64,000 nt of DNA from Bifidobacterium phasiani (GTDB lineage Bacteria; Actinomycetota; Actinomycetes; Actinomycetales; Bifidobacteriaceae). The notes beneath the pieces were generated by a model. It worked only from the letters and a program-made list of their open reading frames with translations, was not told the origin of the DNA and searched no databases. Shown piece after piece: positions 13,628-22,800 of this stretch (the first letter of the stretch is position 1; each line of letters starts with the position of its first letter). The position numbers and the translations under genes are program-made. The DNA is taken from positions 1 through 64,000 of the forward strand of contig NZ_JAHBBD010000013.1 in NCBI RefSeq assembly GCF_019331775.1. The letters are read 5' to 3'.

Positions 13628-13761
13628 ATTCTCCCACCATCGCGAATAAAATGTCAACTAACCTAACAATAGAAGCGTGTCTTGTTGGAAAATCGCGGAT
13701 TTCGGCAAAACGGCCGTCAGCGGACGGGATATCGCGTCATACTGTAAACTGTCTTAACAAG
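13628..13761. promoter_or_regulatory. lnp operon promoter with repeated TAACAA/TTGTT half-sites
   Basis: On the minus strand a -35 box TTGACA (13652-13657) and a -10 GAGAAT (13628-13633) are spaced 18 nt apart, reading into the binding-protein gene. CTAACAAT (13663-13670) abuts the -35. TTGTTGG (13682-13688) and CTTAACAAG (13753-13761) repeat the half-site in the same divergent region. The ROK regulator NagR is known to repress bifidobacterial lnp operons; assigning these half-sites to it is inference. Confidence 0.5.
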
Positions 13762-13800
13762 TTCGACGACGAACGATCGACCCGACGATGGGAGCGCACC

Positions 13801-15285
13801 ATGACCATATTCCATGTCTCGTCCACGCACGGCAGCGACGCCGCCCCCGGCACCTCGCCCGAGCGCCCGTTCGCGACGCTGGCCGCCGTCAACGCGCTGA
13901 CCCTGGCGCCCGGCGACCAGGTGCTGCTCGAACGCGGCTCCTCGTTCCGCGGCCAGTTCCTGCACATCGCCGGCTCCGGCGCCGAGGGCGCGCCCATCGT
14001 CATCGGCGCGTACGGCGATCCGGAGGCGCCGCGGCCCGCGATCCACGCGGACGGGGCCGGCGTGTGGCACGAGGACTACCGCGCGCCGATCGGCGGCTCG
14101 CCGCACCGCAACCGCGGCGACGTGTCCACCGCCCTGCTGCTCCGGGACGTCTCCCACGTCGAGGTGCGCGACCTCGAGATCACGAACCGACGCGTCGACG
14201 ACTCCGACGGCATGGCCTACAACGACCTGGAGGTCATGGACCGCACCGGCGTGGCGGTGGTCGCCGAGAACGCCGGGACCGTGCGCCACGTGCTGCTGGA
14301 GCGGCTTGACATCCACGACGTGGATGGCAACGTGTACGACAAGCACATGGCCAACGGCGGCATCCAGGTCGTCGCGCACATGCCCGAGGACCCGGCCCGC
14401 GTCGAGACCGACGTCGCCCGGTTCGACGACGTGCGCATCGCCGGCAACACGGTGCGCCGCACCAGCCGGTGGGGCATCGCCGTGGGGTACACCGCGTACC
14501 TCAACTACATCGACCGCGGCGGCCGCGACGCCTCGGGCGCCTGGGACAACACCTTCGACTACGGCGACGGCACCATCGACGACGCGCTGCTCGCCCGCTA
14601 CGGCGCCACGAACGTGGTCGTCGAGGACAACCTCGTCGAGGACGCCGGCGGGGACGCGATCACGACGATGTACTGCCTGCGCCCGGTGATCCGGCGCAAC
14701 ATATCCCGCCGCGCCGCCCGACAGATCCGCACCGACGTCTACACCGCCACCGAGAACGACCGGGTGGCCGCGGCGATCTGGCCCTGGCGGTGCAAGGACG
14801 CGCTGTTCGAGTACAACCAGGCCTGGGACACGCTCAACGCCGACCGCGGCAACGGCGACGGCCAGGCCTGGGACGCCGACTACGGCGACGGCACCGTCTA
14901 CCGGCATAACTACTCGTCCGGCAACTCCGGGGGCACCGTGATGTTCTGCAACGAGAAGGCCGTCAACTCCGAGTTCTGCCACAACGCGGCGTTCCACGAC
15001 GCGATGGGCGCGATCGACATCCCGCGCAACCCCGACGCGCACGTGCACGACAACGTCTTCGTCCTCGGCGCGGACGCGGACCCGCTGCGCCTGGACCGGG
15101 CCGACGGCGCGGCGCGCGTCGAGCACAATGTGTTCATCGCCGACGCCCCGGAGCCCAAGGCCACGATATGGCACCCCGAGGGATCCTCGGTCACGTACGC
15201 GCACAATGTGTATGTGAACTTCGTCGACGCGCCCGGCGAGGACACGCCGCAGGACGAGGCCGCCTGCCGTAGCCGCACGGCATGA
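13801..15285 (+). CDS. Right-handed beta-helix protein, possible glycoside hydrolase
   Basis: 494 residues with no signal peptide or membrane segment, so probably cytoplasmic. The N-terminus (HVSSTHGSDAAPGTSPERPF) is the usual entry strand of pectate-lyase-like beta-helix proteins. Repeated NTV/DNLVED/HNYSSGNSGG turns follow. An acidic cluster GDGQAWDADYGDG contains D353 and D360, seven positions apart. The GH136 lacto-N-biosidase LnbX uses a catalytic Asp pair with that spacing on a beta-helix, but similar Asp clusters occur in other beta-helix families. It is divergently transcribed from the lnp operon, which suggests work on related glycans. The start is the ATG at 13801 (weak GGGAGCG upstream); the open frame further upstream crosses the promoter. 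Substrate unknown. Confidence 0.65.
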   Translation: MTIFHVSSTHGSDAAPGTSPERPFATLAAVNALTLAPGDQVLLERGSSFRGQFLHIAGSGAEGAPIVIGAYGDPEAPRPAIHADGAGVWHEDYRAPIGGSPHRNRGDVSTALLLRDVSHVEVRDLEITNRRVDDSDGMAYNDLEVMDRTGVAVVAENAGTVRHVLLERLDIHDVDGNVYDKHMANGGIQVVAHMPEDPARVETDVARFDDVRIAGNTVRRTSRWGIAVGYTAYLNYIDRGGRDASGAWDNTFDYGDGTIDDALLARYGATNVVVEDNLVEDAGGDAITTMYCLRPVIRRNISRRAARQIRTDVYTATENDRVAAAIWPWRCKDALFEYNQAWDTLNADRGNGDGQAWDADYGDGTVYRHNYSSGNSGGTVMFCNEKAVNSEFCHNAAFHDAMGAIDIPRNPDAHVHDNVFVLGADADPLRLDRADGAARVEHNVFIADAPEPKATIWHPEGSSVTYAHNVYVNFVDAPGEDTPQDEAACRSRTA

Positions 15286-15358
15286 CCATGCGGGCCGCGG
15301 CAACGGCCCGGAAAAGCGGAACGGGCGCGCCCGTGCGTGCGCGGGCGACGCCGTTCGG

Positions 15359-15394
15359 ATGCGGGGCGCCCGCCGAACGCCGCACGCCCCGCAT
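15359..15394. terminator. Bidirectional hairpin between convergent genes
   Basis: Perfect 10-bp arms ATGCGGGGCG (15359-15368) and CGCCCCGCAT (15385-15394) lie in the 154-bp gap between the ends of the beta-helix gene (plus) and the HAD gene (minus). There is no T-run, but the position suits a shared terminator. Confidence 0.5.
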
Positions 15395-15439
15395 GACGTG
15401 GCCGGCGTGACGCGGCCGGCGCGCTGGGCGCGGGCGGGC

Positions 15440-16075
15440 TCAGACCGCCGCGCCCAGCGCGCGCAGGGCCGCGCGCGCCTGCGCGGCGTCCTCGAAGCGG
15501 ATGCCGTGCATCCCCAGCGCACAGGCCGCTTCGGCGTTGGCCGGCTTGTCGTCGAGGAACGCCGTCGCGGCGGGGTCGACGCCGAAACGCGCGATCGCGC
15601 GGCGGTAGATCTCCGGATCGGGTTTGAGCACGCCCTCCTGCGAGGACACCACCGTGTCGCGCAGCAGGTCCAGCGCGGGGAACAGCTCATGCGCGGCGTC
15701 CACGTACTTGGTCGTGAAGTTCGTCAGCCCCCACAGGCGCACGCCGGCCGCGTCCAGGTCGCGCAGCAGCGCCTCCATGCCGGGCTGCATGCCGGCGAGC
15801 GCCAGCCGCTGCCGTTCGAAGTAGATGCGGAACACCCACGCGACGGCGGGGCCGTGCCCCTCCTCGTAGTCGGCGAGGATCCGCTCCTCGCTCCAGCCGG
15901 AATCCGACAGCCGGTCGTAGTGGCGGAACCCGCGGTCGTCGGCGTCGTCGAAGAACATGTCCACGACGCCCGGCGGGTACTGGCCCTCCAGCGGCAGCCG
16001 CGGGTTCCAGTCCAGCAGCACGTCGCAATAGTCGAAGATGACGTCGGTGACGCGCCCCGGCGTTCGCCCGTCCAT
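15440..16075 (-). CDS. HAD-superfamily hydrolase, YihX-like
   Basis: 211 residues. Motif I is VIFDYCDVLLDW with the nucleophile at D15; the second acidic residue of the classic DxD is replaced (Cys at position 17), as in YihX-like HAD-IA phosphatases that have Gly there. Motif II is GLTNFTTKY, motif III the Lys of LKPDPEIY, and motif IV FLDDKPAN. Family members dephosphorylate small sugar phosphates such as alpha-glucose 1-phosphate; the substrate here is unproven. The start is the ATG at 16075 with Shine-Dalgarno GGGGAGGGG; the longer open frame runs back through the tRNA terminator. Confidence 0.85.
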   Translation of the reverse strand: MDGRTPGRVTDVIFDYCDVLLDWNPRLPLEGQYPPGVVDMFFDDADDRGFRHYDRLSDSGWSEERILADYEEGHGPAVAWVFRIYFERQRLALAGMQPGMEALLRDLDAAGVRLWGLTNFTTKYVDAAHELFPALDLLRDTVVSSQEGVLKPDPEIYRRAIARFGVDPAATAFLDDKPANAEAACALGMHGIRFEDAAQARAALRALGAAV

Positions 16076-16094
16076 GCGCCCCTCCCCTCGGTAC

Positions 16095-16130
16095 CAAAAA
16101 ACGTACATCCCGGAACCCGGGATGTACGTT
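16095..16130 (-). terminator. Rho-independent terminator of tRNA-Ser(UGA)
   Basis: Perfect 14-bp stem AACGTACATCCCGG (16100-16113) with CCGGGATGTACGTT (16117-16130) and a 3-nt loop. On the minus strand it is followed by a T-run (16095-16101). It lies about 24 nt past the tRNA. Confidence 0.88.
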
Positions 16131-16153
16131 GCAGCATTACGGCTGGTCGGCGG

Positions 16154-16238
16154 CGGGCAGAGCGAGATTCGAACTCGCGGAGGCTTGCACCTCAACGGTT
16201 TTCAAGACCGTCTCCTTAGACCGCTCGGACATCTGCCC
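16154..16238 (-). tRNA. tRNA-Ser (anticodon UGA)
   Basis: A class II tRNA with a long variable arm. The acceptor stem GGGCAGA/TCTGCCC pairs over 7 bp, with discriminator G at 16154. The anticodon stem-loop ACGGT-CTTGAAA-ACCGT gives anticodon TGA. The variable arm is GAGGTGCAAGCCTC and the T-arm contains GTTCGAATC. The CCA end is not encoded (CCG follows). It lies directly downstream of serS, whose product charges it. Confidence 0.95.
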
Positions 16239-16313
16239 CAATCGCGCCCGTCACGGACGCGTCGACCATCATAGCCGGACCCCTCGATTGGCCCCGGCGC
16301 GCCGGCGGCGCGC

Positions 16314-17600
16314 TCAGGCCTCCCAGGCGGTCGGCTCGATGACCTCGCGGCCGCCCATGTACGGGCGCATCGCCTGCGGGATCTCGATCGAGCCGTCCGG
16401 GTTCTGGTGGTTCTCCAGGATCGCGACCAGCCAGCGGGTCGTGGCCAGCGTGCCGTTCAGCGTGGCGACCGGGCGGGTGCCGCCGTCGGCCACGCGCTCG
16501 CGGATGTTCAGGCGGCGCGCCTGGTACTCGGTGCAGTTCGAGGTGGACGTCAGCTCGCGGTAGCGGCCCTGCGTCGGCACCCAGGCCTCGCAGTCGAACT
16601 TGCGCGCGGCCGAGGAGCCCAGGTCGCCGGCGGCGGTGTCGATGACGCGGTACGGCACCTCGACCTTGGCCAGCATCTCCTCCTCCATGGCGAGCAGGCG
16701 CTCGTGCTCCCGGCAGGAGTCCTCCTGGCGGGCGTAGACGAACATCTCCACCTTGTCGAACTGGTGGACGCGGATGATGCCGGTGGTGTCCTTGCCGGCG
16801 GCGCCCGCCTCGCGCCGGTAGCAGGAGCTCCACCCGCAGTAGCGCAGCGGGCCGTCGGACAGGTCGAGGATCTCGTCCTCGTGCATGCCGGCGAGCGCCA
16901 CCTCGGAGGTGCCGACCAGGTACTGGTCGTCGGGCTCGCGCAGACGGTAGATCTCGTCGGCGTGGGAGTTGAGGAATCCGGTGCCGCGCATCACCTCGGG
17001 GCGCACCAGCGTGGGGGTGATGGCCAGCGTGAAGCCGTGGCTCTCGGCCTGGTCGACGGCCATCGTCAGCATCGCGATCTGCATGCGGGCCACGGCGCCG
17101 CGCAGGAAGTAGAAGCGCGAGCCGGAGACCTTCGCGCCGCGGCGGGTGTCGATGCCGGCGACCAGCGTGCCCAGCGCCATGTGGTCCTTGGGCTCGAAGC
17201 CCTCGGCGGCGAAGTCGCGCGGCGTGCCGACCTTCTTGACGACCACGTAGTCGTCCTCGCCGCCCTCGGGGGCCTCGGGCTCGACGATGTTCGACAGCTT
17301 CCACATCGCGGTGGTGTACGCCTCGGACGCGGCGTCGGCGGCGGACTTGTACTCGGCGACCCGCCGGCTGAGGTCCTTGGTCTGCGCGATCAGCGCGGCC
17401 TTCTCCTCCGGTGCGGCGGCGGCGACCTTCTTGCCGATCTCCTTCTGCTGGGCGCGGGCGGACTCGAACGCCTTGAGCGAGGAGCGGCGGACCTCGTCGG
17501 AGCGCAGCACCTCGTCGACCAGCTCGACGGATTCGCCGCGCTTGCGCTGCGACTCGCGCACCACGTCGGCATGTTCACGGATGAATTGGATATCAAGCAT
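16314..17600 (-). CDS. serS: Seryl-tRNA synthetase
   Basis: 428 residues, the normal length. The N-terminal antiparallel coiled-coil that grips the long arm of tRNA-Ser spans about residues 30-105. The class II catalytic core follows: motif 2 CYRREAGAAGKDTTGIIRVHQF and motif 3 LNGTLATTRWLVAILE. It charges tRNA-Ser with serine. The ATG at 17600 has a TACTCT box 7 nt upstream on the minus strand, so the mRNA may be leaderless. tRNA-Ser(UGA) follows 75 nt downstream. Confidence 0.97.
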   Translation of the reverse strand: MLDIQFIREHADVVRESQRKRGESVELVDEVLRSDEVRRSSLKAFESARAQQKEIGKKVAAAAPEEKAALIAQTKDLSRRVAEYKSAADAASEAYTTAMWKLSNIVEPEAPEGGEDDYVVVKKVGTPRDFAAEGFEPKDHMALGTLVAGIDTRRGAKVSGSRFYFLRGAVARMQIAMLTMAVDQAESHGFTLAITPTLVRPEVMRGTGFLNSHADEIYRLREPDDQYLVGTSEVALAGMHEDEILDLSDGPLRYCGWSSCYRREAGAAGKDTTGIIRVHQFDKVEMFVYARQEDSCREHERLLAMEEEMLAKVEVPYRVIDTAAGDLGSSAARKFDCEAWVPTQGRYRELTSTSNCTEYQARRLNIRERVADGGTRPVATLNGTLATTRWLVAILENHQNPDGSIEIPQAMRPYMGGREVIEPTAWEA

Positions 17601-17849
17601 GGCTCCCAGAGTAGTGCCGCAAGCCGACAGTCCCCCGGCTCCGGCCCCGCGCGGTTCCGCCATGCGGGCACGGGGCCCGGACGGCCGCGGCGCGGCCCGA
17701 CCGCGGCGACGACGCCACGGCGGCACGGCGACGACGCCGCGGCGTCGGTGCGACAATCCCGCCGCGAATGCCCAGCACACGTGCAGGTATCGTTCGATTT
17801 CGCCCGCCACGGTCGTGTCGCGGTCGCGGCGGCGGAGACAATGGAAACC

Positions 17850-19043
17850 ATGCCCCAGCCTCTGCTCGTCGCCCTCATCGTCATCGCGGCCCTCGTCGTC
17901 GTAGCGGCCGCCGTCGCGTGCGTGCTGCGTCTGCGGCGCCGACGCCGCCTCGCCGAGGTCCTCGACCGGCGCGACGACGACCAGGTGCGCTACGCGTTCG
18001 TCATCAACCCGTCCAAGCCGCAGGCCGACGAGTACCGCCGGCGCATCCGCCGCTACTGCGAGGAGCGGGGGCTGACCGAGGTGCAGTTCATCGACACGCA
18101 GCTCGACAAGAGCGGGCGCGTGTGCGCGCAGGAGGCGCTGGCCAACGGCGCCGACGTGGTGGTGGCCGTCGGCGGCGACGGCACCGTGCGCACCGTCGCC
18201 AGCGCGCTGTCCGGGACCGGGCACGCGCTGGGCATCGTGCCGATCGGCACAGGCAACCTGTTCGCCCGCAACATGGGCATCCCGGTGGACGACGTCGACG
18301 CCGCGCTGGCCGTCGCCACCTCGCACGGCTCCAAGCTCGTGGACATGGGCCGCCTGACGATCCTGGACAACGAGCAGGAGGACCACGGCCACGCGTTCCT
18401 GATCATCGCGGGCATCGGCTTCGACGCGCAGATGATCGACGACACCGACCCCGAGCTCAAGAAGAACATCAGCTGGCTCGCCTACTTCACCGGCGCGTTC
18501 AAGCACCTGTTCGCGCCGAAGTACCGCGGCAGCGTGTCGATCACCTCGCCGGACGGCTCGACCCACACGCGCACCAAGCTGACCTTCCGCACGCTGATGG
18601 CCGGCAACTGCGGGCAGATCCCCGGGTTCTCGCTGATGCCCGAGGCCTCGTACGACGACGGTCTGCTCGACTTCGAGCTCATCGACACCTCGGGCGGGCT
18701 GATCGGCTGGGCGAACCTGTTCGGCGACGTGGTGCACCAGACCGTCACCGGCAAGGCGCAGCAGAGCCCGCTGTCCACGAACTCGACGATCGACCAGGTG
18801 CAGGGCGTCAGCGCCGAGGTCCGGCTGGAGAAGCCGGCGCTGGCCGAGGTGGACGGCGACATCCTGCGAGAGACGCGGCACATCCGCTTCACCGTGGAGC
18901 GGCGGGCGCTGACCGTGCGCGTGCCCGAGGGCACGCCGTCGTCGGCCCCGGCACCCATCGAGGCCGCGGCCGACGGGCCGGCGGGCGTCGACGCCGATGG
19001 CGCCGCCGGAGTCGACGGCGAGCGGACCGCCGCGGCCCGCTGA
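17850..19043 (+). CDS. Diacylglycerol kinase-family lipid kinase
   Basis: 397 residues. One N-terminal membrane helix (about residues 6-26) is followed by a basic stop-transfer RLRRRRR. The DAGK catalytic domain contains the nucleotide loop GGDGT (108-112) and the PIGTGN motif (131-136). The C-terminal lobe carries GFSLMPEASYDDGLLD and EVDGD. It probably phosphorylates a membrane lipid such as diacylglycerol, as YegS/DgkB relatives do. The last 40 or so residues are a low-complexity Ala/Gly/Asp tail. The ATG at 17850 follows a GACAAT box by 7 nt with no Shine-Dalgarno; an in-frame ATG at 17841 overlaps that box and is less likely. Confidence 0.88.
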   Translation: MPQPLLVALIVIAALVVVAAAVACVLRLRRRRRLAEVLDRRDDDQVRYAFVINPSKPQADEYRRRIRRYCEERGLTEVQFIDTQLDKSGRVCAQEALANGADVVVAVGGDGTVRTVASALSGTGHALGIVPIGTGNLFARNMGIPVDDVDAALAVATSHGSKLVDMGRLTILDNEQEDHGHAFLIIAGIGFDAQMIDDTDPELKKNISWLAYFTGAFKHLFAPKYRGSVSITSPDGSTHTRTKLTFRTLMAGNCGQIPGFSLMPEASYDDGLLDFELIDTSGGLIGWANLFGDVVHQTVTGKAQQSPLSTNSTIDQVQGVSAEVRLEKPALAEVDGDILRETRHIRFTVERRALTVRVPEGTPSSAPAPIEAAADGPAGVDADGAAGVDGERTAAAR

Positions 19044-19269
19044 CGGCACCCGTACCGACGGTACCTTGCCGGCGGCGGCCCACCGACGGCGGCTCGGCCG
19101 GCGAAACCCCGCTGGCGGGCAACCCGCCCGCGCGTCGCCCTGCGCCGGCCACGCGCGAAGGTGACGGGACGGCGCACCGCCGGTGAACAGTCGCGTCGAA
19201 CGCACGCGAAACGCGCATCATCGCGCGTCCCTGCACACCGTTCATCCGTCGGCGTGGCAGAATGGGGAC

Positions 19270-20946
19270 ATGGTAGCAAACAATGCGGGCATGCCCGCCA
19301 CCCCAGCAGATCTGATCAACGTCGACGAGGTTGTTGGCAAGTACTACGACCTCGTCCCCGATCCGTCCGTCCCGGAGCAGCGCGTCTCCTTCGGCACCTC
19401 CGGCCACCGCGGATCGTCCCTGAAGACCTCGTTCAACGAGGCCCACATCGTCGCCATCACGCAGGCCATCGCCGAATACCGCAAGTCGCAGGGCGTCACC
19501 GGCCCGCTGTACATCGGCCGCGACACGCACGCGCTGTCCGAGCCGGCGTGGAGGACCGCCATCGAGGTGCTCGTCGCCAACGGCGTGCGCGTGCGCATCG
19601 ACTCGCGCGACGACTTCACCCCCACCCCGGTCGTCTCCCAGGCGATCCTGACCCACAACCGCGCGGCCGACGGCACGCAGCGCTTCTCCGGCGAGGACCT
19701 CGCCGACGGCATCGTCGTCACCCCGTCGCACAACCCGCCGACCGACGGCGGCTTCAAGTACGACCCGCCGACCGGCGGCCCGGCCCCGGCCGAGGCGACC
19801 AACGCGATCGCAGACCGCGCCAACGAGCTGCTCGGCGGCTACAGGAACGTCAGGCGCGTGCCGTTCGAGCAGGCCGTCAAGTCCGACCTGGTCGAGCGCT
19901 TCGACTACCGCGACCACTACGTCTCCGACCTGGGCAACGTCATCGACTTCGACGTGATCCGCGCCTCGGGCGTGCGCCTGGGCATCGACCCGCTGGGCGG
20001 CGCGTCGGTGAACTACTGGCCGCTGATGAACGAGAAGTACGGCCTGTCGATCGACGTGGTGCGCCCCGAGGTCGACCCGACCTGGCGCTTCATGACCATC
20101 GACCACGACGGCAAGATCCGCATGGACCCGAGCTCGACCTACGCGATGAAGGGCCTGGTCGACGAGCTCAACGCCGGCGCGTGGGAGAAGTACGACCTGG
20201 TCGGCGGCACCGATCCGGACGCCGACCGCCACGGCATCGTGTGCCCGGACTGGGGCGTGATGAACCCGAACCACTACATCGCCGTGTGCGTGGAGTACCT
20301 GTTCGGCGGCAACCGTCCGGGCTGGCCGGAGGGCGCGGGCATCGGCAAGACGCTGGTGTCGTCCTCGCTGATCGACCGCGTGGCCGCCTCCATCGGCGCC
20401 AAGCTCGTCGAGGTGCCGGTCGGCTTCAAGTGGTTCGTCGACCCGCTGTTCAAGGGCGAGGTCGCGTTCGGCGGCGAGGAGAGCTCCGGCATGAGCTTCC
20501 TGCGCATGGACGGCCGCGTGTGGACCACCGACAAGGACGGCCTGATCCCCGACCTGCTGGCCGCCGAGATCACCGCCAAGACCGGCAAGAACCCGGCACA
20601 GCTGCACCAGGAGCAGGTCGAGCGCTTCGGCGAGAGCTGGTACAAGCGCGTCGACACGCCGACCACGCTGGAGCAGAAGCAGAAGTTCGCCAAGCTGTCC
20701 GGCGACGACGTGACCGCCACGCAGCTGGCGGGCGAGGACATCGAGGCCAAGCTGACCGAGGCTCCGGGCAACGGCGCGAAGATCGGCGGCCTCAAGGTCG
20801 TGACCAAGGACAACTGGTTCGCGGCCCGCCCGTCCGGCACCGAGAACATCTACAAGGTGTACGCCGAGTCCTTCGTCTCCCCCGAGGCGCTGGACAAGGT
20901 GCTCGAGGAGGCCACCGAGGTCGTCGACAAGGCGCTCGGCGAGTAG
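19270..20946 (+). CDS. pgm: Phosphoglucomutase, alpha-D-glucose-specific
   Basis: 558 residues. The phosphoserine loop is [13 protein letters not shown] with S153, the metal-binding loop is DPDADRHG (around 315), the sugar-binding loop is GGEESSGMS, and the C-terminal phosphate-binding loop is [11 protein letters not shown]. It interconverts glucose 1-phosphate and glucose 6-phosphate, and so links the Leloir/lnp output to the bifid shunt. The ATG at 19270 has a CAGAAT box 6 nt before it and no Shine-Dalgarno; an upstream in-frame ATG at 19183 would extend through the promoter. A large imperfect hairpin follows. Confidence 0.97.
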   Translation: MVANNAGMPATPADLINVDEVVGKYYDLVPDPSVPEQRVSFGTSGHRGSSLKTSFNEAHIVAITQAIAEYRKSQGVTGPLYIGRDTHALSEPAWRTAIEVLVANGVRVRIDSRDDFTPTPVVSQAILTHNRAADGTQRFSGEDLADGIVVTPSHNPPTDGGFKYDPPTGGPAPAEATNAIADRANELLGGYRNVRRVPFEQAVKSDLVERFDYRDHYVSDLGNVIDFDVIRASGVRLGIDPLGGASVNYWPLMNEKYGLSIDVVRPEVDPTWRFMTIDHDGKIRMDPSSTYAMKGLVDELNAGAWEKYDLVGGTDPDADRHGIVCPDWGVMNPNHYIAVCVEYLFGGNRPGWPEGAGIGKTLVSSSLIDRVAASIGAKLVEVPVGFKWFVDPLFKGEVAFGGEESSGMSFLRMDGRVWTTDKDGLIPDLLAAEITAKTGKNPAQLHQEQVERFGESWYKRVDTPTTLEQKQKFAKLSGDDVTATQLAGEDIEAKLTEAPGNGAKIGGLKVVTKDNWFAARPSGTENIYKVYAESFVSPEALDKVLEEATEVVDKALGE

Positions 20947-20977
20947 CGCGCGCTTCACGCTTCGCGCTTCGCGCTTC

Positions 20978-21024
20978 GGCCGCGGTTTCCGCACGCACAT
21001 TGTGCGTGTACGGAGACCGCGGCC
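20978..21024 (+). terminator. Large stem-loop after pgm
   Basis: Nested arms: GGCCGCGGT (20978-20986) with ACCGCGGCC (21016-21024), CCG with CGG, and ACGCACA (20993-20999) with TGTGCGT (21001-21007). Only short bulges interrupt this 47-nt hairpin. GTTTCC follows. It sits 31 nt after the pgm stop, next to tandem CGCTTCG repeats (20951-20977). Confidence 0.65.
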
Positions 21025-21284
21025 GTTTCCATGTCCCGCCGTCCGAGGCCGGGGCGATGACATCACCCGAGCAGTCCGTACGCGCACAATGTGCGCACGG
21101 AGGCTGCGGTCATTCCGCATCGCGCCGTGCGACACGGCCGTGTCGCACGTGCACAATGTGCATGCGGCATGCCACGCGGCTCACCTGAACGCGCCGAGCA
21201 TATGAGGGGACGTCCCGCATGGGGGCGCCCCTTTCGCATGCCGGCGCGCCGGTCGCGTCGGAGTCGCTCCGTACAGTGGGACGC
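21025..21284. repeat. Intergenic palindromes between pgm and the RNase H-like gene
   Basis: There is no gene here. Around 21081-21097 lies GCGCACAATGTGCGC, an echo of the pgm hairpin apex. GTGCGACACGG/CCGTGTCGCAC (21127-21148) is a perfect 22-bp palindrome. Directly after it GTGCACAATGTGCAT repeats the ACAATGT core. The three ACAATGT/ACATTGT palindromes lie about 80 bp apart. At the end, TACAGT (21272-21277) is 7 nt before the next ATG and acts as its -10 box. Confidence 0.6.
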
Positions 21285-22628
21285 ATGACGATCACGGTTT
21301 CCACAGACGGTTCGGCGCTCGGCAATCCCAACGGCCCGATGGGCTGGGCGTGGGCGGACCACGACCCGCACGCCGGCGGGCGCCCCGGGCACCGGCATCC
21401 CGGCGACTGCGACGCGGGCGGCGCCACCAACGGCACCAATCAGATCGGCGAGCTGTGCGCCGTGCTGGAGGCGCTGCGCGCGCACCCCGGCAGCGAGCCG
21501 CTGGTCATCGAAACCGACTCGCAGTACGCGATCAACTGCGCCACCACCTGGGTGCGCGGCTGGAAACGCAACGGATGGAGGAACTCGCAGAAGCAGCCGG
21601 TCAAGAACGCCCCGCTGATCAAGGCGATCGACGCGGAGCTGTCGAGGCGCGAGGGCGAGGTGAGGTTCGTATGGGTCAAGGGCCATGCGGGCAACGCCGG
21701 CAACGAAAAGGTGGACGAGCTGGCGCGCACCTATGCCGGCGACTGCCGAAGCGGCGTGCGCGACGGCTACCTGCCCCGGGAGGGCTGGCAGTCGCTGATC
21801 GCCTCCGACTACGCGAAGGGGCTGGACGTGCCCTCGGACGCGCAGCTGCTGCTGGACGGCGCCATCGACGACGACGCCTACCATCTGGGCCGCGGCCCCG
21901 AGGACGCCGACACGGACGGCGATTCCGGCGACGGCGCGCCGACCGAGGCCATCAACCGCACGCGGGTGCTGCCGGCCGTGAAGCGCGGCTCGCTCGCCGA
22001 GCGCCTGGCCGAGCCCGAGGGGGTGCCCGACTACCCGTTCGGCCCGCGCGTCGCCGGCAGCACCGCCGCGTTCGGCGGCGACCCGACCGCCACCACGGTG
22101 CTGCCGCGGAAAGCTGACTGCGAGACGACGCTGGTCGCCCTGCCGGCCGTCACGGGTTCCGGCTTCGGCGACGACGTGGATACCGTGGTCGAGGCCGAGG
22201 ACGGCAACAGGGCCGTCGACGACACGGCCGCGCCGAGCGTCGGGAACGCGGCGGACGGCGCCGCCCCCGCGGACGCCGGCGTCACCGACGCCGTCGGTGA
22301 CGCCGCGGACCGTGTGGACGATGCCGACGGCGGAGCCGACCACGGCAACGCCCGCGTCGCGGACGCCGACGACGCCCGCACGGCAGATGCGGCGGCGCGC
22401 GACACGCTCACGACGCACGACGCGCGGCCCGCGACCGGCACGGTGCGGCGCCGGAGTTCGGGACTGTCGGTTTCGGGCACGCTGCGCTTCTCCCCGCCGC
22501 CGGCGTCGAGCCCCACCTACGACGGCCGGCCGCGGTTCATCCGCGGCACGATCACCGTGGAGGGATTCGTGCAGGGCGACGGGACGATCGTCCTCGACTG
22601 CGCCGAGTTCGACGTCCGGCACGCCTGA
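21285..22628 (+). CDS. RNase H-domain protein with long C-terminal extension
   Basis: 447 residues. The N-terminal RNase HI fold has all catalytic residues: D8 ([10 protein letters not shown]), E56 ([10 protein letters not shown]), D78 (ETDSQYAI), H134 (WVKGHAGN) and D144 (EKVDELAR). It should cut RNA in RNA-DNA hybrids using Mg2+. After about residue 170 there is an acidic Ala/Asp-rich linker, then a short folded-looking C-terminus ([13 protein letters not shown] ... [24 protein letters not shown]) that I do not recognise. RNase HI is normally about 150 residues, so the extension is unusual. The start at 21285 follows TACAGT by 7 nt with no Shine-Dalgarno. Confidence 0.88.
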   Translation: MTITVSTDGSALGNPNGPMGWAWADHDPHAGGRPGHRHPGDCDAGGATNGTNQIGELCAVLEALRAHPGSEPLVIETDSQYAINCATTWVRGWKRNGWRNSQKQPVKNAPLIKAIDAELSRREGEVRFVWVKGHAGNAGNEKVDELARTYAGDCRSGVRDGYLPREGWQSLIASDYAKGLDVPSDAQLLLDGAIDDDAYHLGRGPEDADTDGDSGDGAPTEAINRTRVLPAVKRGSLAERLAEPEGVPDYPFGPRVAGSTAAFGGDPTATTVLPRKADCETTLVALPAVTGSGFGDDVDTVVEAEDGNRAVDDTAAPSVGNAADGAAPADAGVTDAVGDAADRVDDADGGADHGNARVADADDARTADAAARDTLTTHDARPATGTVRRRSSGLSVSGTLRFSPPPASSPTYDGRPRFIRGTITVEGFVQGDGTIVLDCAEFDVRHA

Positions 22629-22800
22629 ACCGGACGTCCCGGCCGCCGCGCAACCGGCGCGCCCGGACCGGACCGTCGCGGCCGTCGTCGCCCGGCGCCT
22701 GACGTCCGCGATGGCCGCAGATGCGGCGCATCCGATACTATGGGGTACGGAAGTCCGGGCCGCGGGGTCCGGGCGACTATCCGTCGAAGGAGCACTCATT

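Noticed and set aside
19183-19269. Longer start for pgm (ATG at 19183)
   Set aside because: The added residues match no phosphoglucomutase N-terminus and would run through the CAGAAT -10 box that sits 6 nt before the ATG at 19270.
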